Positions 1 to 12,600 of a stretch of 64,000 nt of DNA are shown one piece after another (the stretch's first letter is position 1; each line of letters opens with the position of its first letter). Origin of the DNA: Leuctra nigra (Eukaryota; Arthropoda; Insecta; Plecoptera; Leuctridae). The stretch is from assembly GCA_934045905.1 (NCBI GenBank), contig OW203769.1:29893910-29957909 (forward strand), given 5' to 3'. Position numbers and translations under genes: made by a program. Below the pieces are notes generated by a model. The model saw only the letters and a list, made by a program, of their open reading frames with translations. It was not told where the DNA came from and did not search any database.

Positions 1-489
1 CATAGCACGTGACTTCCTCCATATGTTAAAGTCTGCCAAGCGAGAGCAGAGCCATTTCAGCAAATGCTGTGTAAAATTCAGCAAGGTGGCTTAGCTTGTA
101 ATCCTGAGTGTTTTGACGCATGTCCAGTTGTAAATATTCCTCAACCACTGCTGGTGTCCGGGAAAGGGTTGTTTTGTTGTGGTGCCAAATATTTAACTAT
201 GCAGGTGACTTGTAAAATTCAGAAAATGGCAACCGTGAAGATGGAAGAAGCCGGCAGGACATAAACGGGTTGTATCTTGTCAGAGCTTGACTGTCGAACA
301 CCGTTCACCCACTGTTCGTCTCATGAAAGGAAAGGCTCTAGTTCGCTGGGCCAACTCTACTACTTCTTGTCGTCCACCATCTTCTTTCAAATGTAATTCC
401 TACTGGGACACCGTGTTGTTCCAACCATCTCTCTCATCAATGATTCCACAACCGTGACGTGAGCCGCTAGCAAGTTGTTTCCCACCCAC
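1..489. other. Intron of the NWD-like gene, left edge
   Basis: Apart from the donor of exon K (484-489), I see no exon, repeat array or recognisable element here. Confidence 0.4.
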
Positions 490-683
490 CTGTTGTCTCC
501 GTTGCCGCAGACGACGTACTTCATGTTGTTGGTGACGGCGAGACACTTGCCGGGGCCGCTACAAGAGTGCAGCAGCGTCGCATTGTCGGCCAGCCACACG
601 GTGATCAAGCCCTGGCGGTCGCTGGAGACAACGCGCCGCGAGTCCATCATCACGGTCACGGCAGTCACGGTGGCTCGGTGGCC
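490..683 (-). CDS. NWD-like exon K (WD40 blade, last in window)
   Basis: 194 nt exon, acceptor gtgatgacgcag, donor GTGGGT (484-489). It encodes GHRATVTAVTVMMDSRRVVS, QGLITVWLADNATLLHS and MKYVVCGNGDN. It ends in phase 2, so at least one more coding exon lies left of the window. No further exon was recognised in 1-483. Confidence 0.72.
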
Positions 684-3600
684 CTGCGTCATCACGTCAT
701 TATTCTCTCTGCAAGATCTGTGTCTGCCTTTTAAGACAAGATAATAAGCGCAATAGCAGGACAGCTTATATCCAAAACTATTACTTGAATCTCTCCTATC
801 CACTATCACACTTTAAAATAAATGTTCTTTGCAAATCCAGAACTGTTATATGTAACATGATAACAATACATCTCATACCCTGTAAAACAAACAATAGGGG
901 AATGGTTTCCCTCAAGGCGCCGTACTTAGACCGCTCCTATTTATTTTCTTCACTTTTATAGGATAAATGTTTTTCGAGTTTCTGGTGTACTGTTAACATT
1001 TTTCAAAACTACCCCATACCTTGTATAAACAATAGCCAAGTAAAAAATTTAAGGGACAATAGGTTGCCGTACTTGTACCCCTCATATTGACTTCTTTCAA
1101 CATTTCGAGTCGCAAGTCCACAAGACGACTGTGTTCTGAGCAAAAGCAAGACAGTTACGTCACCTTGAATGTGGAGACCACGAGCCCCAGGGTCAGGCCC
1201 CAGACCCGGGCCGTGGTGTCCTCGCTGCCGGACACCGCGAAGAGTCCGTTGGGCGCGAAGGACACGCACGTGACGGCCGCCTCGTGACCTTGAAGTGTGC
1301 TGTGCAGCTCGTGCGCGTTCACCTGCAAGGTCATTGCAAGGTCGATTAGGAACATAGTACTTATAGCATAGAGCTTATAGAGTCCAGGGACGGCGCCAGG
1401 CACTATACTTTTGGGGTAAAATATGATGATTGGAATATCATATAAAATAGGTGTGGATCGTAAAGTTACCGAATCTGGGTGAGAAGTGCGCCCAGAAGTG
1501 ACATAGTTCGCTGTGACTAGAGCTGTTACCTAGAGTGAGAATTTTGCCCTGTTGACTCCCTAACATAACATTTTAATTATATTTCAATTTATTATATTAT
1601 ATTTTATTCGTGTACAATATTATATATAACGTATTTTATTATACCAAAATCAACTTTATTAGACTACTTGTTTTTGTAAATGACGCTTCACTACCCCCCC
1701 CCCCCCCCCTCCCACCCCACACACATTCACTGTATACCCATTCACTACCCTCCGCTACCCTCCCTCTCATTCACTACCCTCCACTACCCTCCGCTACCCT
1801 CCCCCTCATTCACTACCCTCCACTACCCTCCGCTACCCTCCCCCTCATTCACTACCCTCCACTACCTCCACAACCCTCCCCCATTCACTACCCTCCGCTA
1901 CCCTCCCTCCGTCACCACCCTCCACCACAGCGCCTGCTGACCTGCCAGAGGTTGACGAGTCCGTCGAGCGAGCCCGTGAGCGCCACCTGTCCGTCCCTGG
2001 CGATGTCTAGACACGCTATGGGGGCGGTGTGGGGCAGCGGCTGCGGTTGCTGCGCAGACCGCCGGGGCAGCGGCTGCGGCTGCGCACTGCATCCAGTCGC
2101 GTCGTCGCGTCGGAAGCTCCAGAAGGTGATGCACTTGCCGCCTGCGCACAATGCGAACATCAGTCACTGCGCACGAGCTTGGAGAAGCAGAGCTCAGTGG
2201 CACAAGTCAAGTCGTACAGTGCGCACACTCCATACCGTTAAATACCTCACTTTAATATAAAAAGGCTGAGGGCTGACCAACATTTTACTGTAAGCAACAA
2301 CATGACATTTTCAGATTGGATTAAAAATTTGAAAATCCAAAACCAACACCATTAAAGCATTAAATCGATTAAACCATTGGGGCATTAAATTATATGTATA
2401 TATATATATACCTTCTATAAAGAAGGTATATATACCTTCTATACTTTATACACGATGCGCCAAGTTATATCTTGATTTTTTAAAAATAATGTGTTGACTT
2501 TGCTAATTTTTTGATATCACTACATTTCAATGCTGAAATTTTAGATTTCCTCAGTTTTATGTTGAAGAGACTTGCCGTTTCCTTTACACGGGGATATTTT
2601 TTATTGCGATTAAGTCAACGAGAAACATAAATATAGGTACACCCTCGGTCAGAAGTTGATTTTATACCAGGAATGTTTATGATAGAAACCCTACTCTGGA
2701 CGACGCCGGTACTAAATATAAAAAAACAAATTAAAATAGAATACTTGTGCTAAATATTGACTGACCTGCCGTGAGCAGGAAGTCGTCGTTCTCGGTGACC
2801 TTGACCCCCGTGACCTCTGTGGCGTGTGACGTCAGCGTTCTCAACAGCCGCCCGCTGTGCATGTCGAAGATGTAGATCTTACCGTCCGAGCCGCCGACGA
2901 CGGCCCGGCAGTTGTCTTGAGCCAGACACAGCGACTTGATCTACAAACAAGGTCAAGGTCAAACCATAGCTACGCGGCCGCTACCAACGACGTGTTGGGC
3001 GCTACACACACATTGTACATTACCAACAACAATTGCACTTTACATTCCAATAAACGTGGCTCTATTAAGCATTCAACAGGTCAGAGTCAAATATCATTAC
3101 AGTATTGATCTCAGTTGTGGTGGATTTTCAACGAAATACCAGCACCCAAACCGGTAGATAGTTTGACGTTTTCTGATCGTGTCAGCAAAATACAGCATTT
3201 TGTCAATGTTGGTGATTATGTCTGGATTTTAAAATATTTATGTCGGTTGAGATTATCATCCATCCGGGGATGGATGGAATTTCCAACGAACTTCTTAAAT
3301 ATGGCGGAACTGTTATTGTAAAACAGTTATCGCTTTTATTTAACCGAATATTAGAACTAAGAAGGATACCCAAAGAATGGAAAACCAGCATACTCATTCC
3401 TTTATTCAAAAAAGGTGAAAAGACAGTGCCAGAAAATTACAGAGGCATAAATCTGCTGAATACAACACTCAAAGTTCTTACAAAAATCATAAATGTTAAG
3501 TTATCATTATATACGGAATTAACTGATGCGCAACAAGGTTTTAGAAAAGGAAGGTCTTGCATAGATGCAATCTTTGTTTTACGACAAGTTACCGAAAAGT

Positions 3601-6600
3601 CTCTAGAATTCAATAATCCTGCATTCCTTTGTTTTATAGACCTGCAAAAGGCATTTGACACTGTCCGACTAACTGACGTGACAAGGATTTTAAAGGAAAA
3701 GGGGGTACCTTTGCAGTTGATTGAACTTATTGAAGACATATATAGAGATAGCAGTATGAGAATAAAAAATAATGGAGAAGTAAGTGATGTGATCACAATT
3801 AGCAAAGGAATTAGACAAGGGGATTCCTTGAGTCCTTATTTGTTCAACCTCGTTATGGATGAAATCATAGTTGGTCTTCGCGAATGTAATGGATATAGAA
3901 TGGGTAATGACGAAATAAAAATTTTATGTTATGCTGACGACGCGATAATATTCGCAAAAAGTGAAGACAACCTTCAAAGACTTCTCTTCCAATTTAAAAA
4001 TATGGCGCAAGCAGTGGGTATGAGAATTGCAACCTTAAAAACAAAGTCCATGGTCATAGCCAAGAACCCTATTCGATGTAAGCTGGAGGTAGACGGAGTG
4101 ATAATCGAGCAAATAATGAGCATGACTTACTTAGGTGTTAATATTACAAGTAGTGGAATATTGCCATTTGAAGTTAGAACACAGACTGAGAAGGCGAACA
4201 GAATATCAGGATGCCTTAACGATATGATATGGAGGAACAAGCACTTGCTCAAGGAGACCAAGGCCAGAATTTATAAGAGTTTGGTGAGGCCGATTATCAC
4301 ATACGCTGCAGAAACGAGGCCGGACACAGCTTATACCAAGAGATTGATGGAATCTACGGAAATGAAAACTTTGCGAAAAGTTACGAATAACACTCTGTTA
4401 GACAGAATTCGCAGTGATAACATCAGGGAAATGTGTGGTGTTACGCCAATATGTGAATGGGTTGAAGAAAGGCGTATTATGTGGAACACACACATTGATC
4501 GCATGCAAGAACATCGCATTGTTAAAATAGCTAGGGATAGATTTCCGGAAGGTCAAAGGAGTGTAGGTAGACCTAAAAAAAGATGGCGAGACAAGTATTA
4601 ATTCTAGTAAATGAACAAGCCGAAGGCTTCGGAAGAAGAAGAAGAAGAAGAAGAAGAAGAGATTATGTTCCCAACCGAGAGATTGAACTGATGTTTATAT
4701 TTTTTTGACTATATTTTGAATTGGCCTCCTGGGACGGTGTATCGCCCGTCGAGAGGCTGATAACAGGTGGAGGGAGGTCGTCACACTGACCCCCAAACAC
4801 CCCAGTCTCTCTGGCCCAACGGCAGCAAATAGCAAGCCAGAGTTAACAATTATCGTTATGTTGAATTATCGCGAATCTTTGCGTTTTCGTATTTTAAGCT
4901 GGGTCCACATAGACCGTTTTTGTGTTTTCCGTTTTTTTTTCTTACGACCAATCACAAGTCCAGAATCCGCTCGGTAGACTTGTGATTGGTTAATAGAAAA
5001 AAAACGGAAAACGCATAAATAAACGGTCTGTGTGGACCCAGCTTAAGTGTTCGACAATCGCTTTGAGTCCGAGATGAGTTTGCATTAAGGTTCCTCTCGT
5101 CTCACCTGGGTCTTGTGACCTCGCAGACAGTGAATCTCCGTGCCCGTCGCCAGTGACCTCAAGTACAGCTGATTGTCCTCGCAGGCGACCAATAGGAACA
5201 CAGAGTCCATCGACACGTCCAGCATCATCACGGGCGACGGCAGCGCTATCGTGTTGAGCAGGTTGAAGTTCTCCAGCGACCAGAGACAGACCGTGGCGTC
5301 CGACGAGCCTGACAGAGACAGAACATCATGACGTCAGACACACAGTGGCGTCCGACGAGCCTGACAGAGACAGAACATCATGACGTCAGAGACACACAGT
5401 GGCGTCCGACGAGCCTGACAGAGAGAGAACATCATGACGTCAGAGACAGACAGTGGCGTCCGACGAGCCTGACAGAGACAGAACATCATGACGTCAGAGA
5501 CACACAGTGGCGTCCGACGAGCCTGACAGAGACAGAACATCATGACGTCAGAGACACACAGTGGCGTCCGACGAGCCTGACAGAGACAGAACATCATGAC
5601 GTCAGAGACACACAGTGGCGTCCGACGAGCCTGACAGAGACAGAACATCATGACGCAGAGACACACAGTGGCGTCCGACGAGCCTGACAGAGACAGAACA
5701 TCATGACGTCAAAGACACACAGCGGCGTCCGACGAGCCTGACAGAGACAGAACATCATGACGTCAGAGACAGACAGTGGCGTCCGACGAGCCTGACAGAG
5801 ACAGAACATCATGACGTCAGAGACACACAGTGGCGTCCGACGAGCCTGACAGAGACAGAACATCATGACGTCAGAGACACACAGTGGCGTCCGACGAGCC
5901 TGACAGAGACAGAACATCATGACGTCAGAGACACACAGTGGCGTCCGACGAGCCTGACAGAGACAGAACATCATGACGTCAGAGACACACAGTGGCGTCC
6001 GACGAGCCTGACAGAGACAGAACATCATGACGTCAGAGACACACAGTGGCGTACGACGAGCCTGACAGAGACAGAACATCATGACGTCAGAGACACACAG
6101 TGGCGTCCGACGAGCCTGACAGAGACAGAACATCATGACGTCAGAGACACACAGTGGCGTCCGACGAGCCTGACAGAGACAGAACATCATGACGTTAGAG
6201 ACAGACAGTGGCGTCCGACGAGCCTGACAGAGACAGAACATCATGACGTCAGAGACACACAGTGGCGTCCGACGAGCCTGACAGAGACAGAACATCATGA
6301 CGTCAGAGACACACAGTGGGGTCCGACGAGCCTGACAGAGACAGAACATCATGACGTCAGAGACACACAGTGGCGTCCGACGAGCCTGACAGAGACAGAA
6401 CATCATGACGTCAGAGACACACAGTGGCGTCCGACGAGCCTGACAGAGGGAGAACATCATGACGTCAGAGACACACAGCGGCGTCCGACGAGCCTGACAG
6501 AGACAGAACATCATGACGTCAGAGACACACAGTGGCGTCCGACGAGCCTGACAGAGACAGAACATCATGACGTCAGAGACAGACAGTGGCGTCCGACGAG

Positions 6601-9600
6601 CCTGACAGAGACCGAACATCATGACGTCAGAGACAGACAGTGGCGTCCGACGAGCCTGACAGAGACAGAACATCATGACGTCAGAGACACACAGTGGCGT
6701 CCGACGAGCCTGACAGAGACAGAACATCATGACGTCAGAGACACACAGTGGCATCCGACGAGCCTGACAGAGACAGAACATCATGACGTCAGAGAAACAC
6801 AGTGGCGTCCGACGAGCCTGACAGAGACAGAACATCATGACGTCAGAGACACACAGTGGCGTCCGACGAGCCTGACAGAGACAGAACATCATGACGTCAG
6901 AGACACACAGTGGCGTCCGACGAGCCTGACAGAGACAGAACATCATGACGTCAGAGACACACAGTGGCGTCCGACGAGCCTGACAGAAACAGAACATCAT
7001 GACGTCAGAGACACACAGTGGCGTCCGACGAGCCTGACAGAGACAGAACATCATGACGTCAGAGACACACAGTGGCGTCCGACGAGCCTGACAGAGACAG
7101 AACATCATGACGTCAGAGACACACAGTGGCGTCCGACGAGCCTGACAGAGACAGAACATCATGACGTCAGAGACACACAGTGGCGTCCGACGAGCCTGAC
7201 AGAGACAGAACATCATGACGTCAGAGACACACAGTGGCGTCCGACGAGCCTGACAGAGACAGAACATCATGACGTCAGAGACACACAGTGGCGCCCGACG
7301 AGCCTGACAGAGACAGAACATCATGACGTCAGAGACACACAGTGGCGTCTGACGAGCCTGACAGAGACAGAACATCATGACGTCAGAGACACACAGTGGC
7401 GTCTGACGAGCCTGACAGAGGGAGAACATCATGACGTCAGAGACACACAGCGGCGTCCGACGAGCCTGACAGAGACAGAACATCATGACGTCAGAGACAC
7501 ACAGCGGCGTCCGACGAGCCTGACAGAGACAGAACATCATGACGTCAGAGACACACAGTGGCGTCCGACGAGCCTGACAGAGACAGAACATCATGACGTC
7601 AGAGACACACAGTGGCGTCCGACGAGCCTGACAGAGACAGAACATCATGACGTCAGAGACACACAGTGGCGTCCGACGAGCCTGACAGAGACAGAACATC
7701 ATGACGTCAGAGACACACAGTGGCGTCCGACGAGCCTGACAGAGACAGAACATCATGACGTCAGAGACACACAGTGACGTCCGACGAGCCTGACAGAGAC
7801 AGAACATCATGACGTCAGAGACACACAGTGGCGTCCGACGAGCCTGACAGAGACAGAACATCATGACGTCAGAGACACACAGTGGCGTACGACGAGCCTG
7901 ACAGAGACAGAACATCATGACGTCAGAGACACACAGTGGCGTCCGACGAGCCTGACAGAGACAGAACATCATGACGTCAGAGACACACAGTGGCGTCCGA
8001 CGAGCCTGACAGAGACAGAACATCATGACGTTAGAGACAGACAGTGGCGTCCGACGAGCCTGACAGAGACAGAACATCATGACGTCAGAGACAGACAGTG
8101 GCGTCCGACGAGCCTGACAGAGACAGAACATCATGACGTCAGAGACACACAGTGGCATCCGACGAGCCTGACAGAGAAAGAACATCATGACGTCAGAGAC
8201 ACACAGTGGCGTCCGACGAGCCTGACAGAGGGAGAACATCATGACGTCAGAGACACACAGTGGCGTCCGACGAGCCTGACAGAGACAGAACATCATGACG
8301 TCAGAGACACACAGCGGCGTCCGACGAGCCTGACAGAGACAGAACATCATGACGTCAGAGACACACAGTGGCGTCCGACGAGCCTGACAGAGACAGAACA
8401 TCATGACGTCAGAGACACACAGTGGCGTCCGACGAGCCTGACAGAGACAGAACATCATGACGTCAGAGACACACAGTGGCGTCCGACGAGCCTGACAGAG
8501 ACAGAACATCATGACGTCAGAGACACACAGCGGCGTCCGACGAGCCTGACAGAGACAGAACATCATGACGTCAGAGACACACAGTGGCGTCCGACGAGCC
8601 TGACAGAGACAGAACATCATGACGTCAGAGACAGACAGTGGCGTCCGACGAGCCTGACAGAGACCGAACATCATGACGTCAGAGACAGACAGTGGCGTCC
8701 GACGAGCCTGACAGAGACAGAACATCATGACGTCAGAGACACACAGTGGCGTCCGACGAGCCTGACAGAGACAGAACATCATGACGTCAGAGACACACAG
8801 TGGCATCCGACGAGCCTGACAGAGACAGAACATCATGACGTCAGAGAAACACAGTGGCGTCCGACGAGCCTGACAGAGACAGAACATAATGACGTCAGAG
8901 ACACACAGTGGCGTCCGACGAGCCTGACAGAGACAGAACATCATGACGTCAGAGACACACAGTGGCGTCCGACGAGCCTGACAGAGACAGAACATCATGA
9001 CGTCAGAGACACACAGTGGCGTCCGACGAGCCTGACAGAGACAGAACATCATGACGTCAGAGACACACAGTGGCGTCCGACGAGCCTGACAGAGACAGAA
9101 CATCATGACGTCAGAGACACACAGTGGCGTCCGACGAGCCTGACAGAGAGAGAACATCATGACGTCAGAGACACACAGTGGCGTCCGACGAGCCTGACAG
9201 AGACAGAACATCATGACGTCAGAGACACACAGCGGCGTCCGACGAGCCTGACAGAGACAGAACATCATGACGTCAGAGACACACAGCGGCGTCCGACGAG
9301 CCTGACAGAGACAGAACATCATGACGTCAGAGACACACAGTGGCGTCCGACTATAGTGTGTCTCTGTCTGTGTCTCTATCAGGCAACAAACTCATTATTA
9401 TTAGAAACACAATTTTCTTAAGGATAACACTGCTTTAAACATTTGACCATACATTCTATATTATTTCAGGTGGAAATCACTTCTTTCTTGTGTGAAAATC
9501 AAAGCACAAGCACTCATTGGCTACCAACTTGTTATTATCAGCAGGTGCTGGTAAAAGTTGAACATTGCGTTTGCCCTCCACAGTGTTGCTCTCACCTAAA

Positions 9601-12600
9601 GCGGCTTTCACATCGCTTTAGAGAAGAAAATGCACGTGGAGTGCAAGCAACAAGAAGTGGGACAGTGATGCTCATTTTAATTCCCAGTCTTCAGCTTGTA
9701 CTTCCTGTCACCACATCGCCGCTCAGCAAATAGGTGACGTGATCACCGCCTCCTGTCAGCTTCTACAAGTCACCTACCTGACACCAGCACGTCGCCGGCG
9801 GTGTTGACCTGCACGGAGGTGACTGGACCGCGATGGTGGTCGATCTTCATGACCACGTCAAGGAGGTACCTCCTGTCAGCTACTACAAGTCACCTACCTG
9901 ACACCAGCACGTCGCCGGCGGTGTTGACCTGCACGGAGGTGACTGGACCGCGATGGTGGTCGATCTTCATGACCACGTCAAGGAGGTACCTCCTGTCAGC
10001 TACTACAAGTCACCTACCTGACACCAGCACGTCGCCGGCGGTGTTGACCTGCACGGAGGTGACTGGACCGCGATGGTGGTCGATCTTCATGACCACGTCA
10101 AGGAGGTAGCTCCTGTCAGCTACTACAAGTCACCTACCTGACACCAGCACGTCGCCGGCGGTGTTGACCTGCACGGAGGTGACTGGACCGCGGTGGTGGT
10201 CGATCTTCATGACCACGTCGCCGCTGAGCAAGGAGGTGATGATGATGCGCGAGTCCTCGCCGCCGGAGACGATCACGGAGTTGCCGAGCGCGGGCGTGAT
10301 GCAGAGCACGGGCGCGATGTGCTCGCTGAGACACGCGGAGAGAACACGCGTTAATGAAACACTCGAGCAGGCTTTGTCTGTACAGTCATGGAAATAGATT
10401 CGGTTCACCCCCAACCACATTCAAACAACTTGCCAGTGGTACAGGACGATGGGGAGGAGCCTAAACTAACGTAAATGCATGGAATGGGAGAAAAAGCGTT
10501 TACCGAATATATTTCCATGACTGTACATAGCCACAGTGACAATAAAACATACCAAGAAGCATTTTCTGCACACTGGGATAAGTCAAGCATTGGAAGAGAA
10601 ATTATACATTTCATATTTTTTTTACAAATGGTGGCATATGTAGGATTTCATTTTGTTAATTTATATTAATTTGTTTTTGATTGGGATTGAAGAATTTCTT
10701 CAATACGGGACGTAATTCAATTCCTTGAAAACTATTCAACCACAACAAAAATAATACATCATGTTCAGCAAATCTCAACTTTCATGAAACAGCTATAATT
10801 TATGAGGTCTCTTTTTCACAATATTTCCCTATTTTGGAAAGAGTCTGAGATCTGGAATTGAATGGAGGAGCGAAGTGATTATCCTATAAGTGTAAGAATG
10901 CAGTGAAGATTATGATTGGGATGAGGATAAGCTGAAAAGACGGGAGGGAAAGTCACGAGTTATAGGTAAATAAGAAGATCAAGTCGATGCAAAGGAAGTT
11001 TTCAATTATGATTGTTTGGTATGGTTTTCAGAGATTATTGAGATAGCTTTGGCCTGAAATTGATATGTGTTTTGTTGCTAATTATATTTGAACAAAAGGA
11101 ATGTGCCTTTAACAGTCCAAGGAAATAAAATAAATAAGGTAAACTCTACAAAATATAGTTGATCTAATATTATAACTGCATACTGTTGAATGTAACTAGG
11201 AAAACGCTCAGTGCAACGCGTTGATGAGCGAGCACGGGTACGTGCAAATTCTCGAACCGGAAATGCGTACACAACGCACAGAAAACATATACATCCATAT
11301 TGAATTGATTATGATATCAACTTAAAAATGTATGCTTTTCATCGAAACTTTAAAATAGCATCTAAGCACCTGGTTCATAAAGCAAATCAGAATCAATTTT
11401 CAATTGGCACTGGAAAACATTCATTTCGATACTTCATTACTGACAGATATTAAAAATGTCAATAACTTCATACGTTCTTAACTGATTGGGATGAAATTTT
11501 GTAAAATAAGAGACAATATTGGTCTTAATGATTATGCAAAATATGAGTTTGATCAGAATTATCGAAGACCGTTTTCATTTTTCAGCCTATCAGGAGATAT
11601 TTATTTAAATTTTAACCAATGAATGGATTTCAAAAAAAATTATGGTATGCAAACAGAGAAGGTTGGTTTTACATGTGTACAACATTTCAGCTCGATCAAA
11701 GAAAATCACTGACCTGTATAGCCAAAATATGAGTTTGATCAGATTTATCGAAGACCAGTTTCATTTTTCAACCTACCATCAGGAGATGTTTATTTAAATT
11801 TTAACCAATCAATTTTTTTCAAAAAAAATTAGGGGTCAGCAAACAGAAAAGGTTGTCTCTACATGTGTGCAAAATTTCAGCTCGATCGAAGAAAAACTCT
11901 GACCTGTATAGCGTCAGTAAACGGAAAAAAAATCAAAAAAAAAAAAAAAAAAAAAAAAAAACAGAGGTCCGTGCCAAAAGAGCCAAAAGGAGACGCTCGC
12001 TTCGCTCGCTCAATAAATAAGGCAAACTATTCTAATTGTATGCCGGTGCATCACAGTTGACCTAGAGGCGATAGAATTCATATGAACTTGCCTTGATAGT
12101 GTCACAGGTGTGATAATAGTTATAATTATAGAGGCATATTGTTCAACCATGCAGTTGAGTTACGGCCATGACGCGAGCTCCTTGATTTAGCTGTCGAGGG
12201 TGAGATTAGCTGGACACTTTCAGGCCTATATAATGGGATGTTGTGACTGCCACTAAACTCAGTTCTTCCATGCATACGTCATGATGTCTTCAGGCATGTT
12301 GGTGGTCGTAGCTGCAGTTATCATATGTGGTAGGTGTTCATTTCAGTTCAATGATAATCTAAATGTCCCCAATATCAATGCAGAATCAGTCCGTAATTTA
12401 AAGGACATCTTTAAGGGCCGGTCTTTCAATGCCTTGCTAACTTTTATACAGTCAATTAACACTAGATTGCCATGGCAACAACCAATGACATTCCTAGAAT
12501 GACCACTAACTAACTGTAAGAGCTAATTGAGACTTTATCAGAGTATTGAAAGACCGGGCCTAAGAAAGAAAGCTCTTAATTGATCGTTATAGTTTTTATG

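Noticed and set aside
5648..9322. A 1224-residue open frame on the minus strand made of an 18-residue repeat
   Set aside because: It is a by-product of the 54 bp array (a multiple of 3 with no stop). It is not preceded by a promoter or start context and comes from copied intron sequence.
5295..9350. CRISPR-like regular array
   Set aside because: No unique spacers, the unit is a contiguous tandem repeat derived from an exon edge, and the genome is eukaryotic.
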